A DNA stretch of 64,000 nt from Persephonella sp. IF05-L8 (GTDB taxonomy: Bacteria; Aquificota; Aquificia; Aquificales; Hydrogenothermaceae). Location of the stretch: contig NZ_JNLJ01000001.1 in the NCBI RefSeq assembly GCF_000703045.1, forward strand, positions 649,501-713,500, given 5' to 3'. Positions 8,553 to 18,053 of the stretch are shown here, piece by piece; positions within the stretch are counted from its first letter, which is position 1, and each line of letters opens with the position of its first letter. The translations under genes and the position numbers were made by a program. Below the pieces are notes generated by a model. It was not told the DNA's origin. It worked only from the letters and a program-made list of their open reading frames with translations, and made no database searches.

Positions 8553-9398
8553 GTCCTTAAGATGTCTTTTTGTGGCAAGTGCCCTTATTTTTTTTAGTGT
8601 TCTGATTTCTATTTGTCTGACCCTTTCCCTTGAAACACCAAGGGCTTTTCCTATTTCCCTGAGAGTTTTAGGCTCTTCTCCGTGAAGACCAAACCTGTGA
8701 ATAATAATATATCTTTCCCTTTCATTTAGATGGGAGAGTATATAATCTATCTCTTTTTCTATAGCCTCCTGAACAACATCCTCTTCAATATCTTTTGTGC
8801 TATGTTTTGATACAAGGTCAATAAAAAATGTCCCTTCTTCCATATCAACAGGGGTGTCAAGTGATACAGAATGTCTTTTGATAAGTAGATAGCTTTCTAT
8901 TGTTTCTTCATCAACATCTAAATCCTCTTTTTCTTTTAAATAATTTTTTATCTCAGAGTATTTTGGCTCTCTATTTAATTTTTCTTTCAGCTCCAGATAG
9001 GCTGTATCTATTTTCATAGAAAGATTTTGTGTTTTCTGGGGAATTTTTATAACATCTTTCTGGTTTTGAATTGTTTGAAGTATAGACTGCTTTATCCACC
9101 AGATTGCATAGGATATAAATCTAACTCCTCTATCTGGGTCAAATCTTTTGGCAGCTTCTATCAGACCTATATTCCCAGCAGATATTAACTCCTGAAAGGG
9201 AATTCCGTATCCTGAGTAATTTTTGGCTACATTAACAACAAACCTGAGATTTGATTTTATGAGTTTTTCAAGAGCCTCTTTATCGCCCTTTTTTGCCCTG
9301 CGTGCTACTTCCTTTTCTTCCTCAGGGGTTAAAAGGGGGATTTTAGATATAGATTTTAAGTAATAAGTGATACCTTCTTCATAGGTAAACTTTCTCAT
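8541..9398 (-). CDS. Short sigma-70 factor (RpoD/RpoS-like, group 2)
   Basis: This 285-residue RNA polymerase sigma factor contains regions 1.2 (YLKSISKIPLLTPEEEKEVA), 2.1-2.4 (with IPFQELISAGNIGLIEA and FISYAIWWIKQSI), 3 and 4 (LREIGKALGVSRERVRQIE, the -35-reading helix-turn-helix). Region 1.1 and the long non-conserved region of a primary RpoD are missing, so it is more likely a group 2 (RpoS-like) or reduced vegetative factor; the primary sigma may lie elsewhere. Region 2.4 is close to the consensus that reads TATAAT, and consensus-like promoters do occur in this window (for example upstream of hsp20). The ATG at 9398 has AAAGGGGAG upstream. Confidence 0.9.
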   Translation of the reverse strand: MRKFTYEEGITYYLKSISKIPLLTPEEEKEVARRAKKGDKEALEKLIKSNLRFVVNVAKNYSGYGIPFQELISAGNIGLIEAAKRFDPDRGVRFISYAIWWIKQSILQTIQNQKDVIKIPQKTQNLSMKIDTAYLELKEKLNREPKYSEIKNYLKEKEDLDVDEETIESYLLIKRHSVSLDTPVDMEEGTFFIDLVSKHSTKDIEEDVVQEAIEKEIDYILSHLNERERYIIIHRFGLHGEEPKTLREIGKALGVSRERVRQIEIRTLKKIRALATKRHLKDLLS

Positions 9399-9451
9399 AT
9401 TCTAAATACTCCCCTTTTAATTGGTGCAGATTTTACTATATTCCTTTAGCA

Positions 9452-10519
9452 CTAATCAACAAGTTTTTCTATTTTGAGACTGAAATTTAATTTCTTCCCT
9501 TGCCGGAACACTACTATATTAAGGGTTTCCCCTATCTTTCCTCTGAGCACCATATTTTTAAGTTCGGCAGAAGTTCTGATTTTTTTACCGTTAACTGAAA
9601 GGATAATATCTCCAGCTTTGATACCAGCCTTATATGCAGGGGAGTTTTTGAAAACTTTAATTACTTTTACACCATAATTAAGATGGAGTTTTTTCTTTTG
9701 ATAATTGGAGAGTTTTTCGGTAATAACCCCTATCCATCCTCTCTGGACTTTTCCATAGGCTATAAGCTGATTTGCAATATCCATAACCATATCTATTGGT
9801 AGTGCAAAACCAAGTCCCTGACCGGCCTGTATTATAGCCGTATTCATACCAACGACCTTACAGTTAAGGTCTAATAATGGACCTCCTGAATCTCCAGGGT
9901 TTATCGCAGCATCTGTCTGTATGTAGTTTTCATAGGCGGAAATTCCAAGATTTCTATGGAGAGCAGAAACAATACCCAGTGTAAATGTAAGCCCCACGTT
10001 ATAAGGACTTCCTGCAGATAAAACAAAATAACCCACTTTAAGTTTAGAAGGGTGTCCTATTTCTAAAGGTTTAATATCTGCTATTTTAGGGTCAATTTTT
10101 ACTTTCAATACAGCTATATCACTTTCTGCATCTTTACCAACGATGATTGATTTTGTTTTATATCCGTTGTAAAACCTAACTGTTATCGTTTTGGCCTTTT
10201 CTATTACATGGTTATTTGTAACTATATATAAGAACTGGGAGTTCTTTTTTATTACAAAACCTGAACCAAGAGATTCATTTTCTATTGAAGGAATATCTTC
10301 ATTAAATTTAAAGATTATAGGGGTCTCCTTTTCTGTTGATTTTGAGAGTATTGTAACTATTGAGGGAGTTGCCTTTTGTATAACATTTGATATCCTTTCC
10401 TGTAAGGTTTTTACAACATCTTCTTTTTGGACTTTCTCTTTCTTTACTATTTCTTTTTCAGGCTGACTTTCACAGGAGAATAGGAAAACAAGAGAGATTA
10501 ATATTAAAAAATAATACAC
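9452..10519 (-). CDS. HtrA/DegP-like serine protease lipoprotein, one PDZ domain
   Basis: This 355-residue envelope protease has a lipoprotein signal (lipobox LFSC, Cys16), a charged linker, a trypsin-like domain with the triad His104 (TNNHVIEKA), Asp134 (ESDIAVLKV) and Ser211 (NPGDSGGPL), and one C-terminal PDZ domain (about 260-350). By family it would degrade or refold misfolded envelope proteins; a single PDZ domain makes it DegS-like in architecture, although here it is attached as a lipoprotein. The start is GTG with GGGAG five bases upstream. It is divergent from glnE, with only 55 bases between the starts. rseP at 42673 could be part of the same stress pathway, but no anti-sigma gene is visible. 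Confidence 0.92.
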   Translation of the reverse strand: MYYFLILISLVFLFSCESQPEKEIVKKEKVQKEDVVKTLQERISNVIQKATPSIVTILSKSTEKETPIIFKFNEDIPSIENESLGSGFVIKKNSQFLYIVTNNHVIEKAKTITVRFYNGYKTKSIIVGKDAESDIAVLKVKIDPKIADIKPLEIGHPSKLKVGYFVLSAGSPYNVGLTFTLGIVSALHRNLGISAYENYIQTDAAINPGDSGGPLLDLNCKVVGMNTAIIQAGQGLGFALPIDMVMDIANQLIAYGKVQRGWIGVITEKLSNYQKKKLHLNYGVKVIKVFKNSPAYKAGIKAGDIILSVNGKKIRTSAELKNMVLRGKIGETLNIVVFRQGKKLNFSLKIEKLVD

Positions 10520-10574
10520 TTAACTCCCTCAGCTATTATATTATTTAAAAATATAATACTACAAGGATGTCAGA

Positions 10575-13301
10575 ATGGGTAATTTATCAAAATTTGAAAC
10601 TCTAAAAAAGGATTTTTTAATTTCTCTTCCTGAAGAGAAATTAAAGCTTCTTGAAAAACTATCAGATTATTCATCTTGCATTACAGACTTTATTTTTAGG
10701 CATACAGACCAGCTAAATTACATCTATTCCCAGCTTGATAAGCCACTACTTGGTAGAGAAGAGCTGGTAAAAGAAGCCCTAAAAATAGCGAAAAATACAA
10801 ATTTTAATCAACTTTCTGAAAAAATAACATTTTTTAAACTGAAGCATTTTTCCCGTATAGTAGCCAAAGACATTTACAAAAAACATGATTTGCTTGAACT
10901 GACAGAAGAATACTCATATCTGGCAGATGCCTGTCTGGAAGCTGCATACAAAACAGCCATTGAAAAAGTAAAAAGCAGATATGGAACTCCTATAGACCAG
11001 AACACAGGTAAAGAAGCTGAAGGAAGCGTAATTGCACTGGGTAAACATGGAGGTTTAGACCTTAATTACTACTCAGATATAGACATTATGTATATTTACT
11101 CTGAAGAAGGAAAAACAGATAAAGGTATATCAAACAGAGAATTTTTCTTTGAAGTTTTTAGAAATGTTACCCAGATACTAATCAGAAGAAATATTGAAGG
11201 TCAGGCATGGATTGTAGACCTTGACCTGAGGCCTGAAGGTTCAAAAGGGATGATAGCTTATTCCCTTCCTACTATTGAGTTTTATTACTGGACCCACGGC
11301 AGAACATGGGAAAGACATATGCTAATAAAGGCCAGACATGCTGCAGGAAGTCCAAAAGTATCACAGGAATTTATGGATATTATAAGGCCTTTTGTTTATA
11401 GAAGAAGCACCGGTGCAGAAGTATTTGAGGAAATAGTTGAGATAAAAAAGCTAATAGAAGAGGATGCAAACAAAAAGGTTCAAAACGGAATTGATATTAA
11501 AAAAAGCAAGGGAGGAATTAGAGAAATTGAGTTTACCATTCAGGTATTTCAGCTGTTATACGGAGGAAAAATCCCTGAGCTACAGGAAAGAAGAACAATA
11601 AAAGCCCTAAAAAAACTGATTGAGTTTGGGATAATAGATACATCTTCAGGAAAACTACTTGAAGAAGCATACTACTTCTTCAGAAAGCTGGAGCACTTAT
11701 TACAGATAAAAAACTGTGTTCAGACCCAAAAATTCTACTTCAAAGATGCAGATGAGTATGCCAGAAAAATGGGTTTTGAAGATACAGAGCAGTTTTTACA
11801 AAAGCTAAATGACTACAGGGAAAAGGTTAACCAGATTTTTGAAAATCTTACTCCACAGGCAGAGGTTGAGCTTACTCCACTACAAAAATTTATCCTCACA
11901 AAGCAGTATGAAGAAGAGGCAATAGAATATCTATCTTCCCTTGGATTTAAAAAACCTGAATGGGCTTTAAAAATCTTCAAAAATATATTTTTCAGCAAGC
12001 TGTATATTGAGCTTTCTGATAATTCCAAAGAGATATTCTTTGAGTTTATTCCAACCCTTGAAAAGCACCTGAAAAACTTTCCTGATAGAGAAGATTTCCT
12101 ATTAAACTTCTCTAAAATGCTTATAAACGGTGGAATGCTATGGGTTTTTGTCTCTGCACTGGAACAAAACCAGAAACTTGTTGAGTTTATGCTAAATATT
12201 GCAAAGCTATCTGACTATATATCAGACCTTATGTCAAAGGACAGAGAACTTCTTGACTGGGCGTTTGGAATTGAGGAAGTTCCCCAGACTAAAGAGGATT
12301 TTCAAAAAGAGCTTGAAATTATTAGCAAAGAGATAGACTTTGTTGATAGACTGAAAAAACTAAAGAAAATTGTTGAAGTATTAGTATCCCTGAGGTATCT
12401 ATCAAAATTAGACCAGAATGACGCATACAGCCGTTTAAAAGAAACCAATGAAGCATTATCAAATCTGGCTGATTTTATCCTGGAGCAGTTATACCAATAC
12501 TTTGAAGGAAAAGAGTTTGCAATATATGGACTGGGTAAATTAGGTAGTAGAGAGATGAATGTTGGCTCAGACCTTGACCTGATATTTGTCTTTAAAAATC
12601 AAAAAAGTAAATACCAGTTTCTAAAAATACCTCAACGAATAGTCAACACCCTCACCTCATATTCCAGAGAAGGCATTCTGTATAATCTGGATTTGAGGCT
12701 CAGACCTTTTGGAAAAGCAGGAGAGCTATCTCCTCAGCTGTCCTTCTACGAAAACTACTTTAAAAAGGAAGCACGGGTCTGGGAAAGGCTGGCATGGACT
12801 AAAGCAAGATTTATCACAGGTGATTTATCTGTAAAACAAGAAATGGACAGGCTTATTGAGGATTTTCTGTTTTCCACAGAAATAGATAGAGAGTTTATTA
12901 ATGAGGCTATTGATATGAGGTTCAGGCTTGAGGGACTTGCAAGGGAAACTCCAGAGGAGATTGATATAAAACTTGGCAAAGGAGGAACAGCAGATATAGA
13001 GTTTCTAATTCAGATTTATTCATTGAAAAACAAAAAAAGACTTACAAACATTCTGGAAGGAATAGAGATATTTAAAAAAGAGCTTATAGATGATTACCTC
13101 TTCCTTAGGGAAGTGGAAACAAGACTAAGAATGATAAAAGGAATAGGCCTGTCTAAAATATACAAAAATTCTCCGTTTCTATACAGGGTGGCACATTCAT
13201 TTAAAATGGAACCTGAGCAACTATGGGAAAAACTTATTAATACCAAGAAGGAGATAAGGGAAATATTTTTAAGGGAGATGAAGATTTTAAAGGAAAGTTA
13301 A
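10575..13301 (+). CDS. glnE: Glutamine synthetase adenylyltransferase/adenylyl-removing enzyme
   Basis: This 908-residue bifunctional enzyme adenylylates and deadenylylates glutamine synthetase to match nitrogen supply. It has two nucleotidyltransferase halves: the N-terminal adenylyl-removing domain with LGKHGGLDLNYYSDIDIM (acidic pair D168/D170) and the C-terminal adenylylating domain with GLGKLGSREMNVGSDLDLIF (acidic pair near 665). Both catalytic DxD motifs are intact. Each is followed by a helical PII-sensing-type domain (KGGIREIEFTIQVFQLLYGG and GKGGTADIEFLIQIY). The enzyme normally responds to PII and glutamine; no PII or glnA gene is in the window. A strong terminator follows the stop. 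Confidence 0.95.
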   Translation: MGNLSKFETLKKDFLISLPEEKLKLLEKLSDYSSCITDFIFRHTDQLNYIYSQLDKPLLGREELVKEALKIAKNTNFNQLSEKITFFKLKHFSRIVAKDIYKKHDLLELTEEYSYLADACLEAAYKTAIEKVKSRYGTPIDQNTGKEAEGSVIALGKHGGLDLNYYSDIDIMYIYSEEGKTDKGISNREFFFEVFRNVTQILIRRNIEGQAWIVDLDLRPEGSKGMIAYSLPTIEFYYWTHGRTWERHMLIKARHAAGSPKVSQEFMDIIRPFVYRRSTGAEVFEEIVEIKKLIEEDANKKVQNGIDIKKSKGGIREIEFTIQVFQLLYGGKIPELQERRTIKALKKLIEFGIIDTSSGKLLEEAYYFFRKLEHLLQIKNCVQTQKFYFKDADEYARKMGFEDTEQFLQKLNDYREKVNQIFENLTPQAEVELTPLQKFILTKQYEEEAIEYLSSLGFKKPEWALKIFKNIFFSKLYIELSDNSKEIFFEFIPTLEKHLKNFPDREDFLLNFSKMLINGGMLWVFVSALEQNQKLVEFMLNIAKLSDYISDLMSKDRELLDWAFGIEEVPQTKEDFQKELEIISKEIDFVDRLKKLKKIVEVLVSLRYLSKLDQNDAYSRLKETNEALSNLADFILEQLYQYFEGKEFAIYGLGKLGSREMNVGSDLDLIFVFKNQKSKYQFLKIPQRIVNTLTSYSREGILYNLDLRLRPFGKAGELSPQLSFYENYFKKEARVWERLAWTKARFITGDLSVKQEMDRLIEDFLFSTEIDREFINEAIDMRFRLEGLARETPEEIDIKLGKGGTADIEFLIQIYSLKNKKRLTNILEGIEIFKKELIDDYLFLREVETRLRMIKGIGLSKIYKNSPFLYRVAHSFKMEPEQLWEKLINTKKEIREIFLREMKILKES

Positions 13302-13326
13302 GGGGGAATACCCCCCTTGTTTTATT
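13300..13326 (+). terminator. Rho-independent terminator after glnE
   Basis: A 7-bp G/C-rich stem (13300-13306 with 13312-13318) with a five-base loop begins at the last base of the glnE stop codon and is followed by GTTTTATTT. It also lies at the 3' end of the convergent NifU-like gene (stop at 13326), so it may serve both directions. Confidence 0.85.
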
Positions 13327-13607
13327 TAAAATCCACCAAATCCCTGGTCAAGATTTACAGCTACAACCTCTTTTACTTCAGGAATTTCTTCTTTCAGTTT
13401 CATCTCAATTCCACCTTTAAGTGTAACCAGAGACATTGCACATCCGTGGCAGGCACCCATTAATCTCACATAAACAGTTCCATCTTCTCCAATATCTACA
13501 AGCTCAACATCTCCACCATCAAATCTTAAAGCAGGTCTGATTTTTTCCAGAACCTCTTCCACTTTTGCCCTATCTATTTGAACTTTTTCTTTTTGTTCTT
13601 GTGTCAT
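13326..13607 (-). CDS. NifU C-terminal-domain iron-sulfur scaffold (Nfu-like)
   Basis: This 93-residue protein consists essentially of the NifU C-terminal (Nfu) domain, which binds or carries a [4Fe-4S] cluster between subunits and hands it to apo-proteins. The cluster motif is CHGCAMSLVTLKGGIE (CxxC), preceded by LRFDGGDVELVDI. A longer frame starts at 13622, but that ATG overlaps the GGAGG that serves the ATG at 13607, so the shorter start is chosen. It stands alone, convergent with glnE. Likely clients here include aconitase-type and ferredoxin proteins of the reverse TCA cycle, but this is inference. Confidence 0.92.
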   Translation of the reverse strand: MTQEQKEKVQIDRAKVEEVLEKIRPALRFDGGDVELVDIGEDGTVYVRLMGACHGCAMSLVTLKGGIEMKLKEEIPEVKEVVAVNLDQGFGGF

Positions 13608-13716
13608 CTTATTAACCTCCATTAATTTTTATTTGCCATTATTATATGCTTAAATAATCTTCTTCGTATGATTTTTATCAATAGCCTGATATAATTTTTT
13701 CAAAAACAGGGTTGCA

Positions 13717-14340
13717 ATGAAAGGTTATTTTATAACATTTGAAGGTGTTGAAGGGGCAGGAAAATCAACACAGGCAAAACTTTTATACCAGTATTTAATA
13801 GATAATGGAAAAGAAGCTATTCTGACCAAAGAACCAGGGGGAACAAAAACAGGCCAGAAAATCCGCCAGATTTTACTGGAAAAAACTGATGAGATATTTC
13901 CCCCTGTAGCAGAACTTATGCTTTATGAAGCAGACAGAAATTTTCATATACATAATCTAATTAAACCTTCTTTGCAGCAAGGAAGGTATATAATCTGCGA
14001 TAGATTTACAGACTCAACTCTGGCATATCAGGGATATGCACGGGGACTAAATATAAACCTGATAAAACAGCTAAATGAGATAGCCACAGAGGGAATAAAA
14101 CCTGATATAACATTCTTGATAGATATTCCTGTAGAAGAAGGTCTAAAAAGAATTAAGCAGACCCGTCAGGCAGACAGAATAGAGGATGAAGATATCCGGT
14201 TTCACAAAAGATTAAGGGAAGGTTTCCTGAAAATAGCCGAAAATGAAAAAGACAGAATAGTCGTTTTAAATGGCCTTGAAACACCTGACAATATTTTTAA
14301 AAAAGTTATAGAGATTTTAAAAAACAGGAATATAATCTAA
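13717..14340 (+). CDS. tmk: Thymidylate kinase
   Basis: This enzyme phosphorylates dTMP to dTDP. It is 207 residues long, as normal. The P-loop is GVEGAGKST (10-18), the dTMP-binding DR motif is in CDRFTDSTLAYQGYARG (about 93-109), and the LID region contains RQADRIEDED. It starts a run tmk-holB-ricT-kdsD with gaps of 5, 11 and then an overlap, the common tmk-holB-ricT (yaaT) order seen in many bacteria. Confidence 0.96.
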   Translation: MKGYFITFEGVEGAGKSTQAKLLYQYLIDNGKEAILTKEPGGTKTGQKIRQILLEKTDEIFPPVAELMLYEADRNFHIHNLIKPSLQQGRYIICDRFTDSTLAYQGYARGLNINLIKQLNEIATEGIKPDITFLIDIPVEEGLKRIKQTRQADRIEDEDIRFHKRLREGFLKIAENEKDRIVVLNGLETPDNIFKKVIEILKNRNII

Positions 14341-14345
14341 AGATT

Positions 14346-15269
14346 ATGAAACTAATAGGTCATGAAGACACAAAGCATATAATAAGGCTTTTTTTAGATA
14401 AGGATTTCCATTCCTATACATTTTTGTTTGAGGGAAAGGATTGTATAGGTAAAAAATTAGTTGCCCTACAGACTGCACGGGCTTTTCTGTGTGAAAAGGG
14501 ATACGGCTTTGGATGTGGTGAGTGTGAAAGTTGCAGGCTGGTTAACAACACAATATCCAATATATACGAAAACACCCAGCTAAATCCCCATCCTGATTTA
14601 AAACTCATATCCCCTGAAAAAGAGATAAAAATAGACCAGATAAGGCAAATTATAGATTTTCTAAAGCTAAAATCTGCCTCAGGTAAGGTTGTAATCATAG
14701 AAAAAGCAGAAAAGATGAATAAAGAGGCTTCAAATGCCCTCCTGAAAACCCTTGAAGAACCACCTGAAAACTCTATGATAATTCTTACAACCTCAAATCA
14801 GAATGCTATCCTTCCTACAGTAGTTTCAAGAACCAGAAAAATCAGATTTAAACCTCTAAAAAAAGAGGAAATACTCCAGATTTTACAATTAAAAACAGAT
14901 GACCAGAAGCTTTTAAAGACCTTGATAGCCCTTGCAGATGGAAGTTTATGCCTTCCTGACAAAATACTGAAAAAGCCTGAACTGCTAAAATATGCAAAAG
15001 ACCTGTTTAATCTGCTTGCTGTCCAGCATCTACATCCTGAGGGAATAATTACCCTTGGGGATATTTTTGATAAACTGGATATTGAGGATATAAACACTAC
15101 GCTGGACATTGTAGAAAAAATAACATATAAAAAAATGCTTAAAGGAGATATATCCTCAGAATTTTATGATAAATTTATTAAGGAAAATCAAGAACTTAAG
15201 AATGCAATTAGCAAAGGAGTTAAGAAAAAACTTGCTCTGGAAGGAATGTATTTTAATCTCAAAACATAA
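14346..15269 (+). CDS. holB: DNA polymerase III delta' subunit
   Basis: This 307-residue AAA+ clamp-loader subunit helps load the sliding clamp. The Walker A is degenerate (FEGKDCIGKKLVAL), as usual for delta', which does not hydrolyse ATP. A zinc-module cysteine group is present (CEKGYGFGCGECESC), and the sensor-type sequence NALLKTLEEPPENSMIILTT is typical. It is 5 bases downstream of tmk and 11 bases upstream of ricT. A gamma/tau assignment is excluded by length and by the degenerate P-loop. Confidence 0.92.
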   Translation: MKLIGHEDTKHIIRLFLDKDFHSYTFLFEGKDCIGKKLVALQTARAFLCEKGYGFGCGECESCRLVNNTISNIYENTQLNPHPDLKLISPEKEIKIDQIRQIIDFLKLKSASGKVVIIEKAEKMNKEASNALLKTLEEPPENSMIILTTSNQNAILPTVVSRTRKIRFKPLKKEEILQILQLKTDDQKLLKTLIALADGSLCLPDKILKKPELLKYAKDLFNLLAVQHLHPEGIITLGDIFDKLDIEDINTTLDIVEKITYKKMLKGDISSEFYDKFIKENQELKNAISKGVKKKLALEGMYFNLKT

Positions 15270-15280
15270 GGAGGACAATA

Positions 15281-16168
15281 ATGTCTGTTGCTATAGATAC
15301 AAAAACAGTAAGAATAAGGTTTTTAGATACCCATAAATTTAGTGATGTGGAAAATGTCCCTGAAGATGTCCAGAAAGGAGATTTTATTGTAATAGAAACG
15401 GAAAAAGGGGAAGAGCTTGTTCTTGTAGTAGGTAGGTCTGTACCTGACCCTGATAATCCATCCCAGTATAAATTCCTTAGAAAAGCTACAAAAAAGGATA
15501 TTTCTATCTTTGATAAACATGAAAAAGAAGCAGAAAAAGCACTGGCATTGTGTAAAAAGCTTGCCGAAAATCTGGGACTAAAAATGAACCTGCTTAAATC
15601 CTATATTCCCTTAAATCGCTCTAAAATCATGTTTTATTATGTGTCTGAAGGAAGAGTTGATTTCAGACAACTGGTAAAGGAGCTTGCTAAAAGGCTTAAA
15701 ATGAGAATTGAAATGAGGCAGGTAGGGGTCAGGGATGGTGTCCAGATGGCAGGTGCTATCGGTGTATGTGGACAGCAATGCTGCTGCTCAGTATTTATAG
15801 ACAAATTTGATACTGTCAATGTTGAGATGCTTGAGGAGCAAAATCTTCCACCAACCCCAACAAAATTCACCGGTATATGTGGCAGACTTATGTGCTGTCT
15901 TGCCTTTGAGGTAGATAATTACTCCATTAGGAAAAATCTGCCTGAACTTGAGTCAGAAGTGGAAATAAACGGTAAAAAATATGTTGTTAAAAATTATGAT
16001 TTTATAAAAGAAACAATCACCTTTTATGGAGAAGAGGGTGAGATTTTGGTATTGACTTTTGACCAGATTGATGAACTTGGATTAAAAAGAGAGCTACCCT
16101 GTGATAATTGCGGAATGAAAAACAACGAGGTGGAAAGGATTGAGCTTGAAGGAAATGAAAATTCTTGA
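15281..16168 (+). CDS. ricT: PSP1-domain protein (RicT/YaaT-like)
   Basis: This 295-residue protein carries the PSP1 domain of RicT/YaaT, which in Bacillus joins RicA and RicF to guide RNA maturation by RNase Y and holds iron-sulfur clusters. The cysteine motifs CGQQCCCSVF (about 163-172) and CGRLMCCLAFE (about 200-210) are the conserved cluster ligands; another Cys pair (CDNCG) is near the C-terminus. AGGAGG precedes the ATG. It lies between holB and kdsD in the conserved order. RicA/RicF are not in the window, so a role in the RicAFT complex is inference. Confidence 0.88.
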   Translation: MSVAIDTKTVRIRFLDTHKFSDVENVPEDVQKGDFIVIETEKGEELVLVVGRSVPDPDNPSQYKFLRKATKKDISIFDKHEKEAEKALALCKKLAENLGLKMNLLKSYIPLNRSKIMFYYVSEGRVDFRQLVKELAKRLKMRIEMRQVGVRDGVQMAGAIGVCGQQCCCSVFIDKFDTVNVEMLEEQNLPPTPTKFTGICGRLMCCLAFEVDNYSIRKNLPELESEVEINGKKYVVKNYDFIKETITFYGEEGEILVLTFDQIDELGLKRELPCDNCGMKNNEVERIELEGNENS

Positions 16169-17108
16169 TATAGGCAAAAAAGTCCTTCAGGAAGAAAAGA
16201 AAGCTCTGGAAAATCTTATAGAAGCCCTTGATGAGAATTTTGAAAAGGCAGTCCAGCTTATTCTGGACACAAAGGGCAAAGTGATTGTTACAGGAATGGG
16301 AAAGTCGGGGCATATCGGGAATAAAATAGCAGCTACGCTTGCATCCACCGGAACCCCGGCATTTTTCCTTCATCCTGCAGAGGCAATCCACGGTGATTTA
16401 GGTATGATTTCCAGAGAGGATATAGTTCTTGCTATATCAAATAGCGGTGAAACCCCTGAACTTCTTGCAATTATTCCAACAATAAAAAGATGGGGAAATA
16501 AAATCATATCCATAACAAACAATCCAAAATCCACTCTGGCACAGGAAAGTGATATCCATCTGTTTTTAAATGTGGAAAAGGAAGCCTGTCCTTTAAATCT
16601 TGCCCCTACTTCATCCTCTACAGCTACACTGGCACTTGGAGATGCCCTTGCAGTTGCTTTGCTTGAGATGAGAGGCTTTACAGCAGAGGATTTTGCCCAG
16701 TTTCATCCAGGAGGTTCACTGGGTAAAAAACTTATGAAAGTAAAAGAAATCATGCACACAGGAGATAAACTACCTGTTGTTTCTCCTGATACATCTCTAC
16801 AGGAAACTGTAATCATAATGTCGGAAAAAGGATTTGGAGCTGCCCTTGTAGCTGAAAATAATAAGCTAACTGGTATAATCACAGATGGAGATTTAAGAAG
16901 ATTTATAAAAGCAGGTGGAAGTATTGATAAAAGCTATGCCAAAGATGCAATGACAGTATCTCCTAAGACAATCTCAGAGGATAGATTAGTGGTAGAAGCT
17001 TTAGAGCTTATGGAAAGATACAATATAACAGTTCTACCTGTTGTAAAAAACGGCTTTATTATTGGTTTAATTCATATGCATGATATACTTAAAAGCGGTG
17101 TTATTTAA
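16146..17108 (+). CDS. kdsD: Arabinose-5-phosphate isomerase (SIS + CBS pair)
   Basis: This enzyme isomerises ribulose-5-phosphate and arabinose-5-phosphate, the first step to Kdo in lipopolysaccharide. The SIS domain (about 30-190) contains VIVTGMGKSGHIGNKIAATL and the ISNSGETPELL motif, and two CBS repeats (IMHTGDKLPVVSPDTSLQE and AMTVSPKTI) make up the C-terminal third. The start is ambiguous: TTG 16146 has AAAGGA 6 bases upstream, while TTG 16140 and ATG 16155 are badly spaced; all overlap the ricT end. It links functionally to lpxB (50783) and waaA (53891). GutQ/KpsF-type paralogs cannot be excluded, but the LPS context favours KdsD. Confidence 0.92.
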   Translation: MKEMKILDIGKKVLQEEKKALENLIEALDENFEKAVQLILDTKGKVIVTGMGKSGHIGNKIAATLASTGTPAFFLHPAEAIHGDLGMISREDIVLAISNSGETPELLAIIPTIKRWGNKIISITNNPKSTLAQESDIHLFLNVEKEACPLNLAPTSSSTATLALGDALAVALLEMRGFTAEDFAQFHPGGSLGKKLMKVKEIMHTGDKLPVVSPDTSLQETVIIMSEKGFGAALVAENNKLTGIITDGDLRRFIKAGGSIDKSYAKDAMTVSPKTISEDRLVVEALELMERYNITVLPVVKNGFIIGLIHMHDILKSGVI

Positions 17109-17982
17109 GATTTAATAAATATGAAACAAACTCCCTGTCTATTTTAGGCAGTCTTATATTTTTCTGGGTTATGCAGTAAAACTTCCTTGTAAATTCAATT
17201 CCTTTAATCTTAACCTCTTTTAAGTGTGTTCCAAGAAGATTTTTGACAACCAATCTTGATACAAAAGAGAGATATTCAGAATTAGAAACAAATCTTGCTA
17301 TGGCTTTGCTACTGCTGATTTCCATATCAGGTTTTAGCTTAATTCCTTTCTTTTCCAGTGTTTTCTCAACAATATTTCTTGTCCCTGAACCTGTTTCTCT
17401 AAAGATGAATTTGTATTTCTTCAGGTCTTCTATATCTATTTCATCTGGAATATCTGTATTTTGGGAAGCAATTAGAATTATCTCATCATTAAAAAACTCT
17501 ATAATCTCATATTTATTTGAATGAACCTCATCTTCAAGAAGTCCAATATAAAAGGTTTTTGACAGAACTCCTTCCTCTATTTCCTTAGAATTTCCAACAA
17601 AAAGACTAACTTTTATGTCTGTTTTTCCCTTGAGAAATTCAGGGAGTATGTCAGGAAGCAAAAAATCACCTATTGTGGTGCTGGCACCAATTCTGAGGCT
17701 TCGCTGTAGGTTTTCCTTAAGGTCAGAAAGACCTTCTTCAAGCAGGTCGTAATCTTCCAGTATTTTTGAGATATATTTATAAAAAATCTCCCCTTCTTTT
17801 GTAAGAATAACCCCTTTCTTATCTCTTCTAAAAAGTGTAATTCCCAGATAATTTTCTATCTTTTTTATTTGCAATGTAACAGTAGGCTGGGATAAAAACA
17901 GCAGTTCTGCTGCTTTTGAAAAACTTTTTGTGTCAGCTACGGTCTTAAAAATTTTAAGTTTGTGATAATCAAGGACTTCCAT
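17101..17982 (-). CDS. LysR-family transcriptional regulator
   Basis: This 293-residue regulator has the LysR winged helix-turn-helix at residues 4-65 (LKIFKTVADTKSFSKAAELL and SQPTVTLQIKKIENYLGITL) and a periplasmic-binding-like effector domain at about 90-293. Its gene is convergent with kdsD (8-base overlap), and the gene upstream of it, tlyA, points the same way, so no divergent target marks its regulon. Candidates by phylum include CO2-fixation or sulfur regulators, but nothing in the neighbourhood supports a specific one. The effector is unknown. Confidence 0.9.
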   Translation of the reverse strand: MEVLDYHKLKIFKTVADTKSFSKAAELLFLSQPTVTLQIKKIENYLGITLFRRDKKGVILTKEGEIFYKYISKILEDYDLLEEGLSDLKENLQRSLRIGASTTIGDFLLPDILPEFLKGKTDIKVSLFVGNSKEIEEGVLSKTFYIGLLEDEVHSNKYEIIEFFNDEIILIASQNTDIPDEIDIEDLKKYKFIFRETGSGTRNIVEKTLEKKGIKLKPDMEISSSKAIARFVSNSEYLSFVSRLVVKNLLGTHLKEVKIKGIEFTRKFYCITQKNIRLPKIDREFVSYLLNLK

Positions 17983-18053
17983 AACTCACCTACAAAAAAA
18001 CATTTATTAAAATAATGAAAATATCAAAATAAACGAATATTGTATGATTAAAA

